From Arthrobacter sp. B1I2 (GTDB taxonomy: Bacteria > Actinomycetota > Actinomycetes > Actinomycetales > Micrococcaceae), in the NCBI RefSeq assembly GCF_030816485.1, contig NZ_JAUSYC010000001.1, positions 1,302,001 through 1,366,000 on the forward strand: 64,000 bases of DNA, in the 5' to 3' direction. The notes under the pieces were generated by a model. The model did not search any database. It saw nothing but the letters and a program-made list of their open reading frames with translations, and was not told the DNA's origin. Position numbers and translations under genes: made by a program. Positions 10,200-19,312 of the stretch are shown piece after piece. How positions within the stretch are numbered: the stretch's first letter is position 1; each line of letters opens with the position of its first letter.

Positions 10200-10264
10200 G
10201 GCGCCAGCATAGCGGCGGCTGTCCGGTTTGGGCGGCACCCGGCCCGTCAACCCGGCAGTCCGTC

Positions 10265-10798
10265 CTAAAGCGGCGCCGGCAGGTCCTTGGTGAACGCCAG
10301 GGGCCCGATGCTTTCCGGATCGGCATCCAGATCGAACTGCGCCTGGTAGCCGGTGTTGAGGTAGAGGTGCTTGGCCTCGGGCTGCCGCGGGCCGGTGGTG
10401 AGGTAGAGCCGGGTGTAGCCCCGGGAAGCGGCCAGGGCTTCCAGCTCGGCCAGGACCAGCCGGGCCAAACCACGACGGCGGTGGGCCGAGTGCGTCCAGA
10501 TCCGCTTCAGTTCCGCGGTGGTTTCGTCATAGCGGCGGAACGCGCCGCCAGCGATCGACACACCGTCCTCCTGGATCACCAGGAGGGCTCCGTGCGGTCC
10601 CTCGAATTCCTCCGCGGGGTAGCGGTTCAGTTCCTCCGCGGCAGCCGAGCGGCCGAACAGGTCCCCGTAGCGGGTGTCATATTCGACGGCGAGCTCGTCC
10701 AGGAGCGGCCGGACGCGTGGATCGTGCATGGGCAGGCTGAGGACCGCCAGGCTGGCTGGGTCAAGCGGCCTGGGACGAAGTTCGGGTTCTGCGGTCAC
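10265..10798 (-). CDS. GNAT family N-acetyltransferase
   Basis: 177 residues with the GNAT acetyl-CoA binding signature HRRRGLARLVLAELE after the core strand LKRIWTHS, and the late ARG..RLYLTTG strand. It transfers an acetyl group from acetyl-CoA to a small-molecule amine. It starts three bases after the stop of the FAD/NAD(P)-binding gene, so the two form an operon divergent from the ABC transporter/monooxygenase operon at 13.0 kb. In Bacillus sulfur-salvage operons a GNAT N-acetylates S-modified cysteines before monooxygenase attack, which would fit here. That assignment is inference. Confidence 0.85.
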   Translation of the reverse strand: MTAEPELRPRPLDPASLAVLSLPMHDPRVRPLLDELAVEYDTRYGDLFGRSAAAEELNRYPAEEFEGPHGALLVIQEDGVSIAGGAFRRYDETTAELKRIWTHSAHRRRGLARLVLAELEALAASRGYTRLYLTTGPRQPEAKHLYLNTGYQAQFDLDADPESIGPLAFTKDLPAPL

Positions 10799-10801
10799 GT
10801 T

Positions 10802-12742
10802 TCAGTTCTTTCCGACGGCGGCTGGTTCTGGAGTAATTGTGGCCCGGGCAGACAGGTCCTTGGCAACGCCGAGGATGGTCCGGGCCAGGGCATCGTTCTC
10901 CCGGAACGGCGCGGCGTTGGTGTTGGGCCGGGCAAAGGCGCCCGCGCCCCAGCCTGATGTGCCCGGGCCCACGCCAAACAGCGTGGACCGAGGTACGCCG
11001 TCCGCTCCCACCAGCTGGTGCTGCGGGGAGACCAGGAGTTTCCCGGTGGAGTGGATGCCATCGGACGTCAGCAGCTGCTGCTCGCTGCCCAGTCCGCTCC
11101 CATGCAGGGCAGCCAAAACGGGGTTGAGCGAGCGGGCAACCGACGTGGACGGCAGCCGCGCCTCGATCAGGGCCTTGGCCGTGACCGTCACCCCGGACTG
11201 GGCGGAAGCAGCAACAAAAAGCCCGGTGGCTTCGTTTGCTGACACTTTCAGGCCGGGGCCCAGGAACTGCAGCAGGCCCGCCCGGTGCAGCGCCAGCATC
11301 TGGCGGAGCCGGTGTGGCGGCGGCCCGGAATCCACGAAGCTGAAGAAGCCGTGCCACCAGCCGTGCATGACCTGCTGCGAGCGTGCGTTCAGCCGCTCGG
11401 GCGGGACCACGCGCCCCACCTCCATGTACACGTGCAGCAGGGCCAGGAACAGGGCAAGGGTTTCCGGATGGTCCGGGCTGTCCCGCAGCGCCAGGTCGTC
11501 CTCGATGTACCGGGCCACCGCATCCTGCACCTCCGTGTGATCACCAAAGCGGCGGCCCTCATAGGGACGGTCCAGCCGCTCCAGGTCCAGGTGCAGGCCG
11601 GAGTCCGGCACGGCAGCGTTAACAAGGTCAGCGCGCTCAGTGCTGTACCAGTCCAGGCCGGCATAGCGCTCAGCGAAATCGTCCCAGCCCATGGCGGCCC
11701 GGTCAGGACTTCCGGTGAGCAGCTCGCGGTAGTAGTAGTGCCCGGCTTCCTTGGCAATGAGGGGCCAGAGGTGCCGGTGGAAGTCCAGTTCGCCGTGCTG
11801 CCGCAGCAGGTCCTCCACCGCTGCGGCCGTAAAGAACTGCAGCGGCCCGGGGTCCTGACCCCGCAGGGCTGCGGAAATCTTGGAGTGGTACGGCACGCCC
11901 CGCCGCGAGCCGGCCCACAGGACTGGTTCCCGTCCGGACGGAAGGTAGCGCAGCCCGCCGTCGGACGTTTCCTCAAACCTGCCGCCGCGTCCTTCCATGA
12001 GGAGGGCCAGCAGGTCCACGAACGCCAGGCCCATGCCGGAGACGATCACGTCCTGCCCGGGGGCGATGGGGGAGTAGTCGACGTCGGTGGTGTAGCTGGG
12101 TGCCGCGTGGTAGCCGCCGTGCCGGGCGGCGAAGTCCGTGAAGCCGGCGGATATGGCGTCGGGGCGGGAGTCGGTGTGGCCAAACGCGGTCAACACGATG
12201 TCCGCGTGCAGGGTCCGGCCGTTGGCCAGTTCAACCGCGTGGCCGCCGCCGTCCAGGTCAGTGATGCCGACGGCGGTGGTCCGGTGGACCGTGACGCTGT
12301 GGCCCAGGGACCTGGCGGCGCGGCGGAAGAACCACTCCAGGTACTGGCTCTGCAGTTGGCGGGTGGGAAACGTGGTGGCAGTGAGGGACCGCAGCTGGTC
12401 CCGCAGCGGCTGGGGAAAGTCCGGAACGTCGATGATGGAGGCGTCCAGCACGCCGGCGGCCCATTCGGCCAGCCCCGGCCCGGGGGCGGCGGGACCGGCA
12501 CAGTCCACGGAGGCGTCGGTGAACATGGTGATGTCCGCGGCCATGGAGTTCAGGAGGAGCCCGGGGTCCTGGTCGTACCGCCAGATGCGGCCCGAACCCG
12601 GGATGTGCGGCTCCACAACATGGATCTGCAGCGGGCCCGCGAAGACGTCCGGCCGGTTGGCGGCGATCCGCTCCAGCACGCCCGCCGTGCGCGGTCCGCC
12701 GCCGATGAAGACGATGGCCGGGATGGTGGCTGGCATGGGCAC
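10802..12742 (-). CDS. FAD/NAD(P)-binding oxidoreductase-like protein (NAD_binding_9 type)
   Basis: 646 residues. The N-terminus has an FAD-type nucleotide fold beginning IVFIGGGPRTAGVLERI (glycine-rich loop at about residues 11-17), then the HVVEPHIPGSGRIWR block and a second dinucleotide motif (VIVSGMGLAFVDLLALL). This is the family annotated 'FAD/NAD(P)-binding protein' in actinobacteria; substrates are not known. It is first in a two-gene operon with the GNAT and is divergent from a transporter plus flavin monooxygenase operon, so it may serve the same pathway, perhaps supplying or recycling reduced cofactor. The C-terminal GVGPGTSGWGAGAF motif supports cofactor binding. Confidence 0.8.
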   Translation of the reverse strand: MPMPATIPAIVFIGGGPRTAGVLERIAANRPDVFAGPLQIHVVEPHIPGSGRIWRYDQDPGLLLNSMAADITMFTDASVDCAGPAAPGPGLAEWAAGVLDASIIDVPDFPQPLRDQLRSLTATTFPTRQLQSQYLEWFFRRAARSLGHSVTVHRTTAVGITDLDGGGHAVELANGRTLHADIVLTAFGHTDSRPDAISAGFTDFAARHGGYHAAPSYTTDVDYSPIAPGQDVIVSGMGLAFVDLLALLMEGRGGRFEETSDGGLRYLPSGREPVLWAGSRRGVPYHSKISAALRGQDPGPLQFFTAAAVEDLLRQHGELDFHRHLWPLIAKEAGHYYYRELLTGSPDRAAMGWDDFAERYAGLDWYSTERADLVNAAVPDSGLHLDLERLDRPYEGRRFGDHTEVQDAVARYIEDDLALRDSPDHPETLALFLALLHVYMEVGRVVPPERLNARSQQVMHGWWHGFFSFVDSGPPPHRLRQMLALHRAGLLQFLGPGLKVSANEATGLFVAASAQSGVTVTAKALIEARLPSTSVARSLNPVLAALHGSGLGSEQQLLTSDGIHSTGKLLVSPQHQLVGADGVPRSTLFGVGPGTSGWGAGAFARPNTNAAPFRENDALARTILGVAKDLSARATITPEPAAVGKN

Positions 12743-12907
12743 TCCTGACGGCCGGGGCTGGGTTGAGTGCCCATGCTAGGCAGCCGTGACGACGGCGGTC
12801 GAGCGCCTGGTCACGTCCGTTAACTCCGCGTCACGGCACGTCAAGGGACGCAAAAAACCGACTCATGACGCCGTACGAAGCCCCGTGAAGTATTGCAACC
12901 TGCCGCC

Positions 12908-12937
12908 TTGCCGGCACCTTCCGGCCGGTCCTAGATT
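12908..12937 (+). promoter_or_regulatory. Candidate promoter of the transporter/monooxygenase operon
   Basis: TTGCCG at 12908-12913 and TAGATT at 12932-12937 are separated by 18 bp, 79 nt before the GTG start at 13017. The 270-nt divergent interval 12743-13016 must hold promoters for both directions. I looked for SAM-type or other riboswitch features and saw none that I could support. Confidence 0.35.
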
Positions 12938-13016
12938 TGCAGCCAGCAACCGGGGCGAGCCGTCCCGACGCCGGGCACTCCGGCTCCAGTCCAGGAAAGA
13001 GAAGTGAGGTGGCCCC

Positions 13017-14045
13017 GTGAGTTCAGCAACCAGGGTGGCGCAATCAAAGCAGCCGCAACCGGTCCAGCCGCAGCCGGAACAGGCCACGTCAGCGCCGCCG
13101 GACGGAACCGCTGCCCCGGCGCGGGTGGCCACGGACTACTCGTCCTACCGCGTGGTGGCAGCCAGGCATCCGTGGCGCTGGGTGGGGACCGCCCTCGTCG
13201 CGCTCGGTGTCTTTGCCGTGGCCTGGTCCCTGGCCACCAACCCGCGCTGGGAGTGGGGCGTGGTGGCCCAGTGGTTCACCGCCCAGTCCGTGGTCAACGG
13301 CCTGCTGGAAACCCTGAAGCTGACCGCCATCTCCGGCATCCTCGGGTTTGTACTCGGCTTCATCCTGGCCCTCATGCGGCTCTCCGCGTCGCCGCTGCTG
13401 GTCTCGGTGTCCTGGACGTTCTCCTGGATCTTCCGGTCAACCCCGCTGCTGGTCCAGATGCTCCTTTGGTACAACCTGGGCTACCTGTACGAGAAAATCA
13501 GCCTGGGAATCCCGTTCACGGACGTCCGGTTCTTCGAGGTGCAGACCACCACACTGATCAGCCAGTTTGCGGCAGCAGTGCTGGGGCTCACCCTTAACCA
13601 GGCTGCCTACTCGGCTGAGATCATCCGCGGCGGCATCCTGTCCGTGGACCAGGGCCAGCTGGAGGCTGCGGCCGCACTGGGCATTCCGGCCTGGCGCCGC
13701 TCCACCCGCATTGTCCTGCCGCAGGCCATGCGCGCCATCCTGCCCACCGCCTTCAACGAGATCATCGGCCTGGTCAAGGGCACGTCAATCGTCTACGTCC
13801 TGGCCTACTCCGAGTTGTTCTACACCGTCCAGGTCATCTACAACCGTACGCAGCAGGTCCTGCCGCTGCTGCTGGTGGCCACGCTCTGGTACATCGTGAT
13901 CACGTCCGTGCTGAGCGTCTTCCAGTACTACATCGAGCGGCACTACTCGAAGGGCGCGGTGCGGAACCTGCCGCTGACGCCCCTGCAGAAGGCCCGCAAA
14001 TTCTTCGCCACCCACGCGGCTGTGCCCAACCGGAGGAACTTCTGA
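13017..14045 (+). CDS. Polar amino-acid type ABC transporter permease
   Basis: 342 residues, HisMQ-family permease. An N-terminal Pro/Gln-rich extension (about 1-50) precedes the membrane part. The family segments SWTFSWIFRSTPLLVQMLLWYN and NQAAYSAEIIRGGILSVDQGQLEAAAALG (the EAA-type loop contacting the ATPase) are present. Start is GTG at 13017 with GAGGTGG at 13006-13012. The stop overlaps the ATPase start by one base (TGATG). With the next two genes it forms a complete importer, most like cystine or modified-cysteine systems given the neighbouring monooxygenases. Confidence 0.9.
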   Translation: MSSATRVAQSKQPQPVQPQPEQATSAPPDGTAAPARVATDYSSYRVVAARHPWRWVGTALVALGVFAVAWSLATNPRWEWGVVAQWFTAQSVVNGLLETLKLTAISGILGFVLGFILALMRLSASPLLVSVSWTFSWIFRSTPLLVQMLLWYNLGYLYEKISLGIPFTDVRFFEVQTTTLISQFAAAVLGLTLNQAAYSAEIIRGGILSVDQGQLEAAAALGIPAWRRSTRIVLPQAMRAILPTAFNEIIGLVKGTSIVYVLAYSELFYTVQVIYNRTQQVLPLLLVATLWYIVITSVLSVFQYYIERHYSKGAVRNLPLTPLQKARKFFATHAAVPNRRNF

Positions 14046-14854
14046 TGACTGAGACCCTTACCGCCCCCACTGCCACCCGCGGCCTGGTGGAGATCACGGG
14101 CGTCCGCAAATCCTTCGGCGCCACCGAAGTCCTCAAGGGCGTCAGCCTCACCGTGGAGCCTGGCGGCGTGGCCGTGATTGTGGGTCCCTCCGGCTCCGGC
14201 AAGTCCACCCTGCTGCGCACCATCAACCACCTGGAAAAGGTGGACAGTGGCTACATCGCCATTGACGGCCAGCTGGTGGGCTACGAAGTCCGGGGCGACC
14301 GGCTGCATGAGCTGCGCGAGAAGGAAATCCTGAGGCAGCGCACCGAAATCGGCATGGTGTTCCAGAACTTCAACCTGTTCCCGCACCTCACCGCGCTGGA
14401 GAACGTGGCGGAAGCACCGGTGGTAGCCCAGGGACGCTCGAAAGACGACGCCCGCCGCCGCGGCCTGGAACTGCTGGACCGCGTGGGGCTCAAGGACCGC
14501 GCCGGCGCCTACCCGCGCCAGCTCTCCGGCGGGCAGCAGCAGCGCGTGGCCATCGCCCGGGCGTTGGCCCTGGACCCCAAGATCCTGCTGTTCGATGAGC
14601 CCACCTCCGCCCTGGACCCCGAGCTGGTCAACGAGGTGCTGGACGTGATCCGCGAACTGGCCAAGTCCGGCACCACGCTGATCATCGTGACCCACGAAAT
14701 GGGCTTTGCCCGCGATGTGGCGGACACCGTGGTGTTCATGGACCAGGGCCAGATCGTGGAACAGGGCACCCCGCAGGAAATCTTCAGCAACCCCCAGGAA
14801 CCGCGCACCCGGAGCTTCTTCTCCAAGGTGCTCGAACCGGCTTTCAACATCTAA
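14045..14854 (+). CDS. Amino-acid ABC transporter ATP-binding protein
   Basis: 269 residues with Walker [10 protein letters not shown] (47-55), Q-loop [11 protein letters not shown], signature [15 protein letters not shown], Walker [15 protein letters not shown] and switch His in [10 protein letters not shown]. It is the cytoplasmic energising subunit for the preceding permease. It is translationally coupled upstream, and the solute-binding protein gene starts 12 nt downstream. Confidence 0.95.
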   Translation: MTETLTAPTATRGLVEITGVRKSFGATEVLKGVSLTVEPGGVAVIVGPSGSGKSTLLRTINHLEKVDSGYIAIDGQLVGYEVRGDRLHELREKEILRQRTEIGMVFQNFNLFPHLTALENVAEAPVVAQGRSKDDARRRGLELLDRVGLKDRAGAYPRQLSGGQQQRVAIARALALDPKILLFDEPTSALDPELVNEVLDVIRELAKSGTTLIIVTHEMGFARDVADTVVFMDQGQIVEQGTPQEIFSNPQEPRTRSFFSKVLEPAFNI

Positions 14855-14866
14855 AGGACCCGCCCC

Positions 14867-15913
14867 ATGGCTTTCTCCACCAGCGGCCTACGCCGCAGCC
14901 GCGCACTCGCTGTGCTTCCCGCCGTCGTACTTCTTGGCACCGCCGCTCTGGCAGGGTGCGCCGATCCCGGCGCCTCAGCCGCCGGAAACGCCAGCGGAGG
15001 AGCGCAGACGACGGCGGCCCGCAATGGCGTTGTGTACAACACCTCCCCGGACCAGCAGCGGGTCCGGGCTGAGAAGGACGCGGCGCTCGCCGCCAAGGTC
15101 CCTGAGCTGATCGGCAAGGACGGCAAGCTGACCGTGGCCACCACCGCCGGATCCATCCCGCTGTCCTTCCATGCCACGGACGACAAGACGCCGATCGGGT
15201 CTGAGCTGGATATTGCCCAGCTGGTGGCGGACAAGCTGGGGCTGGAGCTGGACGTCCAAGTGACCTCCTGGGAGAACTGGCCGCTGAAGACGCAGTCCGG
15301 CGACTTTGAGGCCGTGTTCTCCAACGTGGGCGTGAACAAGGACCGGGTGAAGCTGTTCGACTTCGCCAGCTACCGGGCCGCGTACATGGGTTTCGAAGCC
15401 AAGAAGTCGTCCACCTATGACATCAAGGGCGCGGACGACATCTCGGGCCTGAAGATCTCCGTGGGGTCCGGCACCAACCAGGAGAAGATCCTGCTGGCCT
15501 GGAACAAGGAACTCGAGTCCAAGGGCAAGGCGCCGGCCACGCTCCAGTACTACTCGTCCGACGCCGACACCATCCTGGCGCTCTCCTCCGGCCGAACGGA
15601 CCTGAACATCGCCCCGTACCCGTCCACGGTGTACCGCGAGAACACGCGTGACGACCTGAAGGTGGTGGGCAAGGTCAACGCCGGCTGGCCGTCCGAAACG
15701 CTGGTGGCTGCCACCACCGTGCGCGGCAACGGCCTGGCACCGGTCATCTCGGAAGCATTGAACTCGGTCATCAAGGACGGCTCCTTCGGAAAGGTCCTGG
15801 AACGCTGGGGCCTGTCCGAGGAAGCGCTGCCGGAATCCAAGACCATCACCCAGGAAACCTTCGCTGCCACGCAGGCATCCGCCTCTGCCACATCTTCAGG
15901 AAAGGCATCATGA
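14867..15913 (+). CDS. Amino-acid type ABC transporter substrate-binding lipoprotein
   Basis: 348 residues. A lipoprotein signal peptide ends in LAG-C31, so the mature protein is anchored to the outer face of the membrane. The body is an SBP_bac_3 fold: KLTVATTAGSIPLSFHATDD...PIGSELDIAQLVADKLGLEL, then a second lobe around GLKISVGSGTNQEKILL. It delivers ligand to the two upstream gene products. It is a clear paralogue of the orphan protein at 59108-60085 (for example GSGTNQE, LGLE/LGLQ, FDFA(S/T)YR). The stop overlaps the next start (ATGA). Confidence 0.92.
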   Translation: MAFSTSGLRRSRALAVLPAVVLLGTAALAGCADPGASAAGNASGGAQTTAARNGVVYNTSPDQQRVRAEKDAALAAKVPELIGKDGKLTVATTAGSIPLSFHATDDKTPIGSELDIAQLVADKLGLELDVQVTSWENWPLKTQSGDFEAVFSNVGVNKDRVKLFDFASYRAAYMGFEAKKSSTYDIKGADDISGLKISVGSGTNQEKILLAWNKELESKGKAPATLQYYSSDADTILALSSGRTDLNIAPYPSTVYRENTRDDLKVVGKVNAGWPSETLVAATTVRGNGLAPVISEALNSVIKDGSFGKVLERWGLSEEALPESKTITQETFAATQASASATSSGKAS

Positions 15914-16747
15914 ACGCCGTGCACACTGACACCGCCCTCGAGTCCTTCGACGCCGACTGGCAGGAATGGCACGCCGCGCACGAACGGCACCGCGCCCACC
16001 CGCACGGCTTCCTGGCGGTGACCCATCTGCACTGGCTGGGCGATGAAGCCGCCCGGCTGGAAGGTGCCCCGGGCATCTGGAGTGTGGAGGCCGACGTCGT
16101 CCGCGTGGTTTTGGGGGCGGGCGAAAGCCTGCAGCAGGACGGCGAGGAGCTGAACAGTGGGTCCGGAGCTGCGGTTGAGCTTGGCCCCATTGAGGAGCGC
16201 GGCGGCATCAACCTAGTGTCGGGCGACACGGTGATTGAGCTGGCCAAGCGCGGCGGCGAGTACATTGTGCGGCCGCGCCATCCTGAGAACCCGCTGTTGC
16301 AGGCGTACCAGGGCACCCCCGCCTACTCGCCGGATGCGGCCTACGCAGTCCGGGGAACCTACGTGCCGTTCAAGGCGCCGCGGCCCACCACGGTGGGTGC
16401 CGCCGTCGAAGGCATCCAGCACGTCTACGAGGCGCCGGGCGAGATCCGCTTCAAGCTGGCCGGCCGGGAGCTGGCGCTGACCGCGTTCAACCGGCTCTGC
16501 CCCCGGGTCGCTGCTGGTGCTCTTCACGGACCAGACCTCCGGCAAGACCACCTATGCGGCCAACCGCTCGCTCTCGGCGGTGCCCGCGGCGGACGGGTCG
16601 GTGCTGCTGGACTTCAACCGGGCGGTGAACCTGCCGTGCGCTTACACGGACCTGGCCACCTGCCCGCTGCCGCCGGCCGAAAACCGGCTGCCCGTGGCCA
16701 TCGAGGCCGGCGAGAAGATTCCCTACGAACGTCAGGACCAGAAGTGA
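15910..16747 (+). pseudogene. DUF1684 family gene, interrupted by a one-base frameshift
   Basis: The start (MNAVHTDTALESFDADWQEWH) and the central VRGTYVPFKAPRPTTVG segment belong to DUF1684, a family without known activity. After ALTAFN the frame is lost; removing one C at about 16491-16492 restores ...NGSAPGSLLVLFTDQTSGKTTY and an intact C-terminus to the TGA at 16745-16747, giving a 278-residue protein of normal length. Either the gene recently died or the extra C is an assembly error. It overlaps the preceding gene (ATGA) and the following GTG start (GTGA). DUF1684 often travels with flavin monooxygenases, but its role in such loci is not known. Confidence 0.85.
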
Positions 16748-17805
16748 GCACCTCTTCACCACGCCAGGCAGGGTTCCTTGCCATCGAGCTCGACGGCGCC
16801 GGCTGGGAGGGTGCGGACATCACCCGCGCCGTGCTGGCTGCGGAGTCGGCCGGCTTCCACGCCGCCACCTTTACCGATGCCCCGGTGCCGGGCCGCGCCA
16901 ACGCCCTGCAGCGCGCCGCGTTCGCCGGGCCCGTCTCCCGGACCATTGCCCTGGTCCCCGAGGTGGACACCGTCTACACCGAACCGTTCCACGTCTCCAC
17001 CCAGCTGGCCAGCCTGGACTACGTCTCCGGCGGCCGGGCCGGGTGGATCGTGACGGCGGCCGAATCACCGGAGGCTGCTGCCGCCGTTGGCCGCTCTTCC
17101 GTGACCGGTGCCGCCCTGGGCCAGGAGGCCGCGGCGTCCATCGAGGTATCCCGGCGGCTGTGGGATTCATGGGAAGACGACGCCGTGATCCGCGACGTTG
17201 CCACCGGGCGCTACATCGACGTGGACAAGTTGCACTACGTCGATTTTGAAACGCCTGCTGATTTTGCGCGCCCGGGTTATTCCGTCAAGGGGCCGTCCAT
17301 CATCCCGCGGCCGCTGCAGGGCCAGTTGCCGGTGCTGGTTCCGGCGTCCCTGCTGGGGGAGGTTTCTACGGGCGCCATGGATGGCGTGCTGGTGTCCGCG
17401 CCTGCCGCGGAACTGCTCGCCGCCGAGATCCGCGATGCGCGGACCCGGGTGGGTGCGTCTATTGCGGTGATCGCCGAGCTCGACGTCGTCCTGGACGCGC
17501 GCGGGCAGGCTGCGGCTGGGCGTTTGGCTGGCTTTGATTCCGGCCGTGCCGTCTATGCAGGTTCCGCAGCCGGCCTCACCGACTTCCTCGACGACCTCCT
17601 GAAGGAGGCCGACGGCGTCCGGCTCCACCCGGCGTCGCTCGCCGTTGACCTGGAGGAGCTGGGCCGTCTGGTCCTGCCGGAGCTGCGCGGCCGCGGGGCT
17701 CTCCGCCCGGTTATCCAGGACGGCACCTTCCGCGACCTGCTGGGACTGCAACGCCCGGTAAGCCGCTACACATCCGCCGCTGCGCCCGCCGGCGCTGGAA
17801 AGTAA
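16744..17805 (+). CDS. LLM class flavin-dependent oxidoreductase
   Basis: 353 residues, luciferase-like monooxygenase family. Supporting segments are FLAIELDGAGW at the start, ADITRAVLAAESAGFHAATFTD, and STQLASLDYVSGGRAGWIVTAAES, the family's conserved strand-loop. Such enzymes use FMNH2 and O2 and need a separate flavin reductase, which is not seen nearby. Start is GTG at 16744, overlapping the stop of the DUF1684 gene by four bases. In the Bacillus ytm/ytn sulfur operon a YtmO-type LLM protein occupies an equivalent place. Confidence 0.85.
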   Translation: MSTSSPRQAGFLAIELDGAGWEGADITRAVLAAESAGFHAATFTDAPVPGRANALQRAAFAGPVSRTIALVPEVDTVYTEPFHVSTQLASLDYVSGGRAGWIVTAAESPEAAAAVGRSSVTGAALGQEAAASIEVSRRLWDSWEDDAVIRDVATGRYIDVDKLHYVDFETPADFARPGYSVKGPSIIPRPLQGQLPVLVPASLLGEVSTGAMDGVLVSAPAAELLAAEIRDARTRVGASIAVIAELDVVLDARGQAAAGRLAGFDSGRAVYAGSAAGLTDFLDDLLKEADGVRLHPASLAVDLEELGRLVLPELRGRGALRPVIQDGTFRDLLGLQRPVSRYTSAAAPAGAGK

Positions 17806-17814
17806 GGGAAAACC

Positions 17815-19188
17815 ATGACACAGCACAACCGTGCTAAATCCGGCGTCTTCACGCCGAGCGGGCAGATCCAGTTCGGCGTCTTCTTCCAGGGCGTCAACTC
17901 CGGCACCATCTGGAAGGCGGCCGAATCCGGCTCGCAGACGGACTTCGAATCGTTCCGCCGGATCGCCCAGACCGCCGAGCGCGGGCTGTTCGCCGCGTTC
18001 TTCCTGGGTGAGGGGCTGCGCCTGCGGGAGCACTTGGGCCGCCCGCACGCCCTGGACGTGGTGGGCCGCCCGGACGCGCAGACCATGCTCGCGGCCCTGG
18101 CCTCCGTGACCAAGAACATCGGCTTGGTGGCCACCCAGAACACCACGTACAACGATCCCGCGGACCTGGCGCACCGGCTCGCCTCGCTGGACCTGATCTC
18201 CGGCGGCCGTGCGGCGTGGAACATCGTGACCACGGACAACGCCTGGACCGGGGCGAACTTCCGCCGCGGCGGCTACCTGGACCACGCGGACCGGTACAAG
18301 CACGCCGAAGCCTTTGTGGAGACCGCCAAGCGGATCTGGGATTCCTGGGAGACCCCATCTGGGCCGGCGCGGCGGGTGCTCCATGAGGGCCAGCACTACA
18401 CGGTGGACGTGACGCCGCGGCTGCCGCGCAGCGCCCAATACCGGCCGGTGCTGTTCCAGGCCGGCGACTCGCCCGAAGGCCGCAACTTTGCCGCCCGGCA
18501 GGCGGACGTGATCTTCTCGGCGCACCCGAAGTTGGACGACGCCGTGGAGTTCCGCAAGGACCTGGTGGAGCGGTCGCTGGCCGCCGGTCGCGGCGCGAAC
18601 GCCGTGCAGATCATGCCGGCCAGCGAGTTCATCCTGGCTCCCACGGATGCCGAGGCCTTGGAGAAGAAGGAGTGGGTGCGGAGCCTGCAGATCGGCCCGC
18701 AGCAGGCCATCGCCTACCTGGAGCAGTTCTGGGGGCGCGAGCTGTCGTCCTACGATCCGGACGGGCCGCTGCCGGAGATCGATCCCGTGGTGGAGGAGAC
18801 CTCCGAGACCCGCGGCAGCGGTTTCCACGGTGCCAAGGCGCGGCAGCTGGCGGACCAGTGGCGGGCGGAGGCCAAGGACAAGGGGCTGTCCATCCGCCAG
18901 TTCGTCACCTCGCGCACTGCACGCGTGGATGCCACCTTTACGGGCTCCTACACGTCGATCGCCGACCATCTGGCCGAGTACGCCCGGGTGGGCGCGGTGG
19001 ACGGGTTCAATATCTCGCCGTGGCTGATCCCCACCGGCCTGGACGACATCGTGAACCACCTGGTGCCGGAACTGCAGGAACGCGGCGTGTACCCCACCGA
19101 ATACCGCGGCAGCACGCTCCGCGAGCACCTCGGACTGGAAACGCCGGTGCGTACGGCGGACGAGGCTGCCGAGGCGGTCCGCGCCTGA
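17815..19188 (+). CDS. NtaA/SnaA/DszA family FMN-dependent monooxygenase
   Basis: 457 residues, a full-length member of the long LLM subgroup (nitrilotriacetate monooxygenase, DszA, YtnJ). Diagnostic segments are the FAAFFLGEGLRL strand, the ATQNTTYNDPADLAHRLASLDLISGGRAAWNIVTT block, and RYKHAEAFVETAKRIWDSWE. It oxidises a small substrate using FMNH2 and O2, often cleaving a C-S or C-N bond. It lies nine bases after the other LLM gene and closes the operon; a strong hairpin follows at 19209-19256. YtnJ-like activity on N-acetylated S-alkylcysteines is the best guess from context, not from sequence alone. Confidence 0.88.
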   Translation: MTQHNRAKSGVFTPSGQIQFGVFFQGVNSGTIWKAAESGSQTDFESFRRIAQTAERGLFAAFFLGEGLRLREHLGRPHALDVVGRPDAQTMLAALASVTKNIGLVATQNTTYNDPADLAHRLASLDLISGGRAAWNIVTTDNAWTGANFRRGGYLDHADRYKHAEAFVETAKRIWDSWETPSGPARRVLHEGQHYTVDVTPRLPRSAQYRPVLFQAGDSPEGRNFAARQADVIFSAHPKLDDAVEFRKDLVERSLAAGRGANAVQIMPASEFILAPTDAEALEKKEWVRSLQIGPQQAIAYLEQFWGRELSSYDPDGPLPEIDPVVEETSETRGSGFHGAKARQLADQWRAEAKDKGLSIRQFVTSRTARVDATFTGSYTSIADHLAEYARVGAVDGFNISPWLIPTGLDDIVNHLVPELQERGVYPTEYRGSTLREHLGLETPVRTADEAAEAVRA

Positions 19189-19208
19189 TGCGGCGGGCTG
19201 GTTTTGCT

Positions 19209-19256
19209 GGAAGGGGCGACGACGGCGGCGAGGTGAGTGCCGTCGTCGACCCTTCC
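19209..19256. terminator. Terminator hairpin, repeat-family copy A
   Basis: GGAAGGG (19209-19215) and CGACGACGGC (19217-19226) pair with GCCGTCGTCG (19239-19248) and CCCTTCC (19250-19256), a 17-bp stem with a one-base internal mismatch. It lies 20 nt after the monooxygenase stop and before the convergent PfkB gene, so it can serve both strands. A close copy is at 34264-34311, and both are followed by a GACSGTCAGGCTG...CTGACGGTGTGG segment. Confidence 0.8.
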
Positions 19257-19312
19257 GGGGGTGCTTCTTTGGGGACGGTCAGGCTGCAGCTGACGGTGTG
19301 GGAGCAGTGGTT

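Noticed and set aside
8352..10268. Long open frame opposite the HerA-like gene
   Set aside because: It is a GC-skew shadow: amino-acid composition is Arg/Gly/Gln-rich, with no domain, and the minus-strand frame has all ATPase motifs. The same applies to long frames opposite 10802-12742, 17167-19128, 44294-45325, 46205-47569 and 54942-57680.
12743..13016. SAM or other sulfur-responsive riboswitch before the transporter operon
   Set aside because: The region has GCAACC and CCGGC words loosely like such elements, but no convincing P1 stem or core arrangement.
15910..17805. A 631-residue DUF1684-LLM fusion protein
   Set aside because: The open frame crosses a one-base frameshift in DUF1684 and re-enters the LLM gene by chance. 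The LLM gene has its own GTG start, and the true DUF1684 C-terminus is in another frame.
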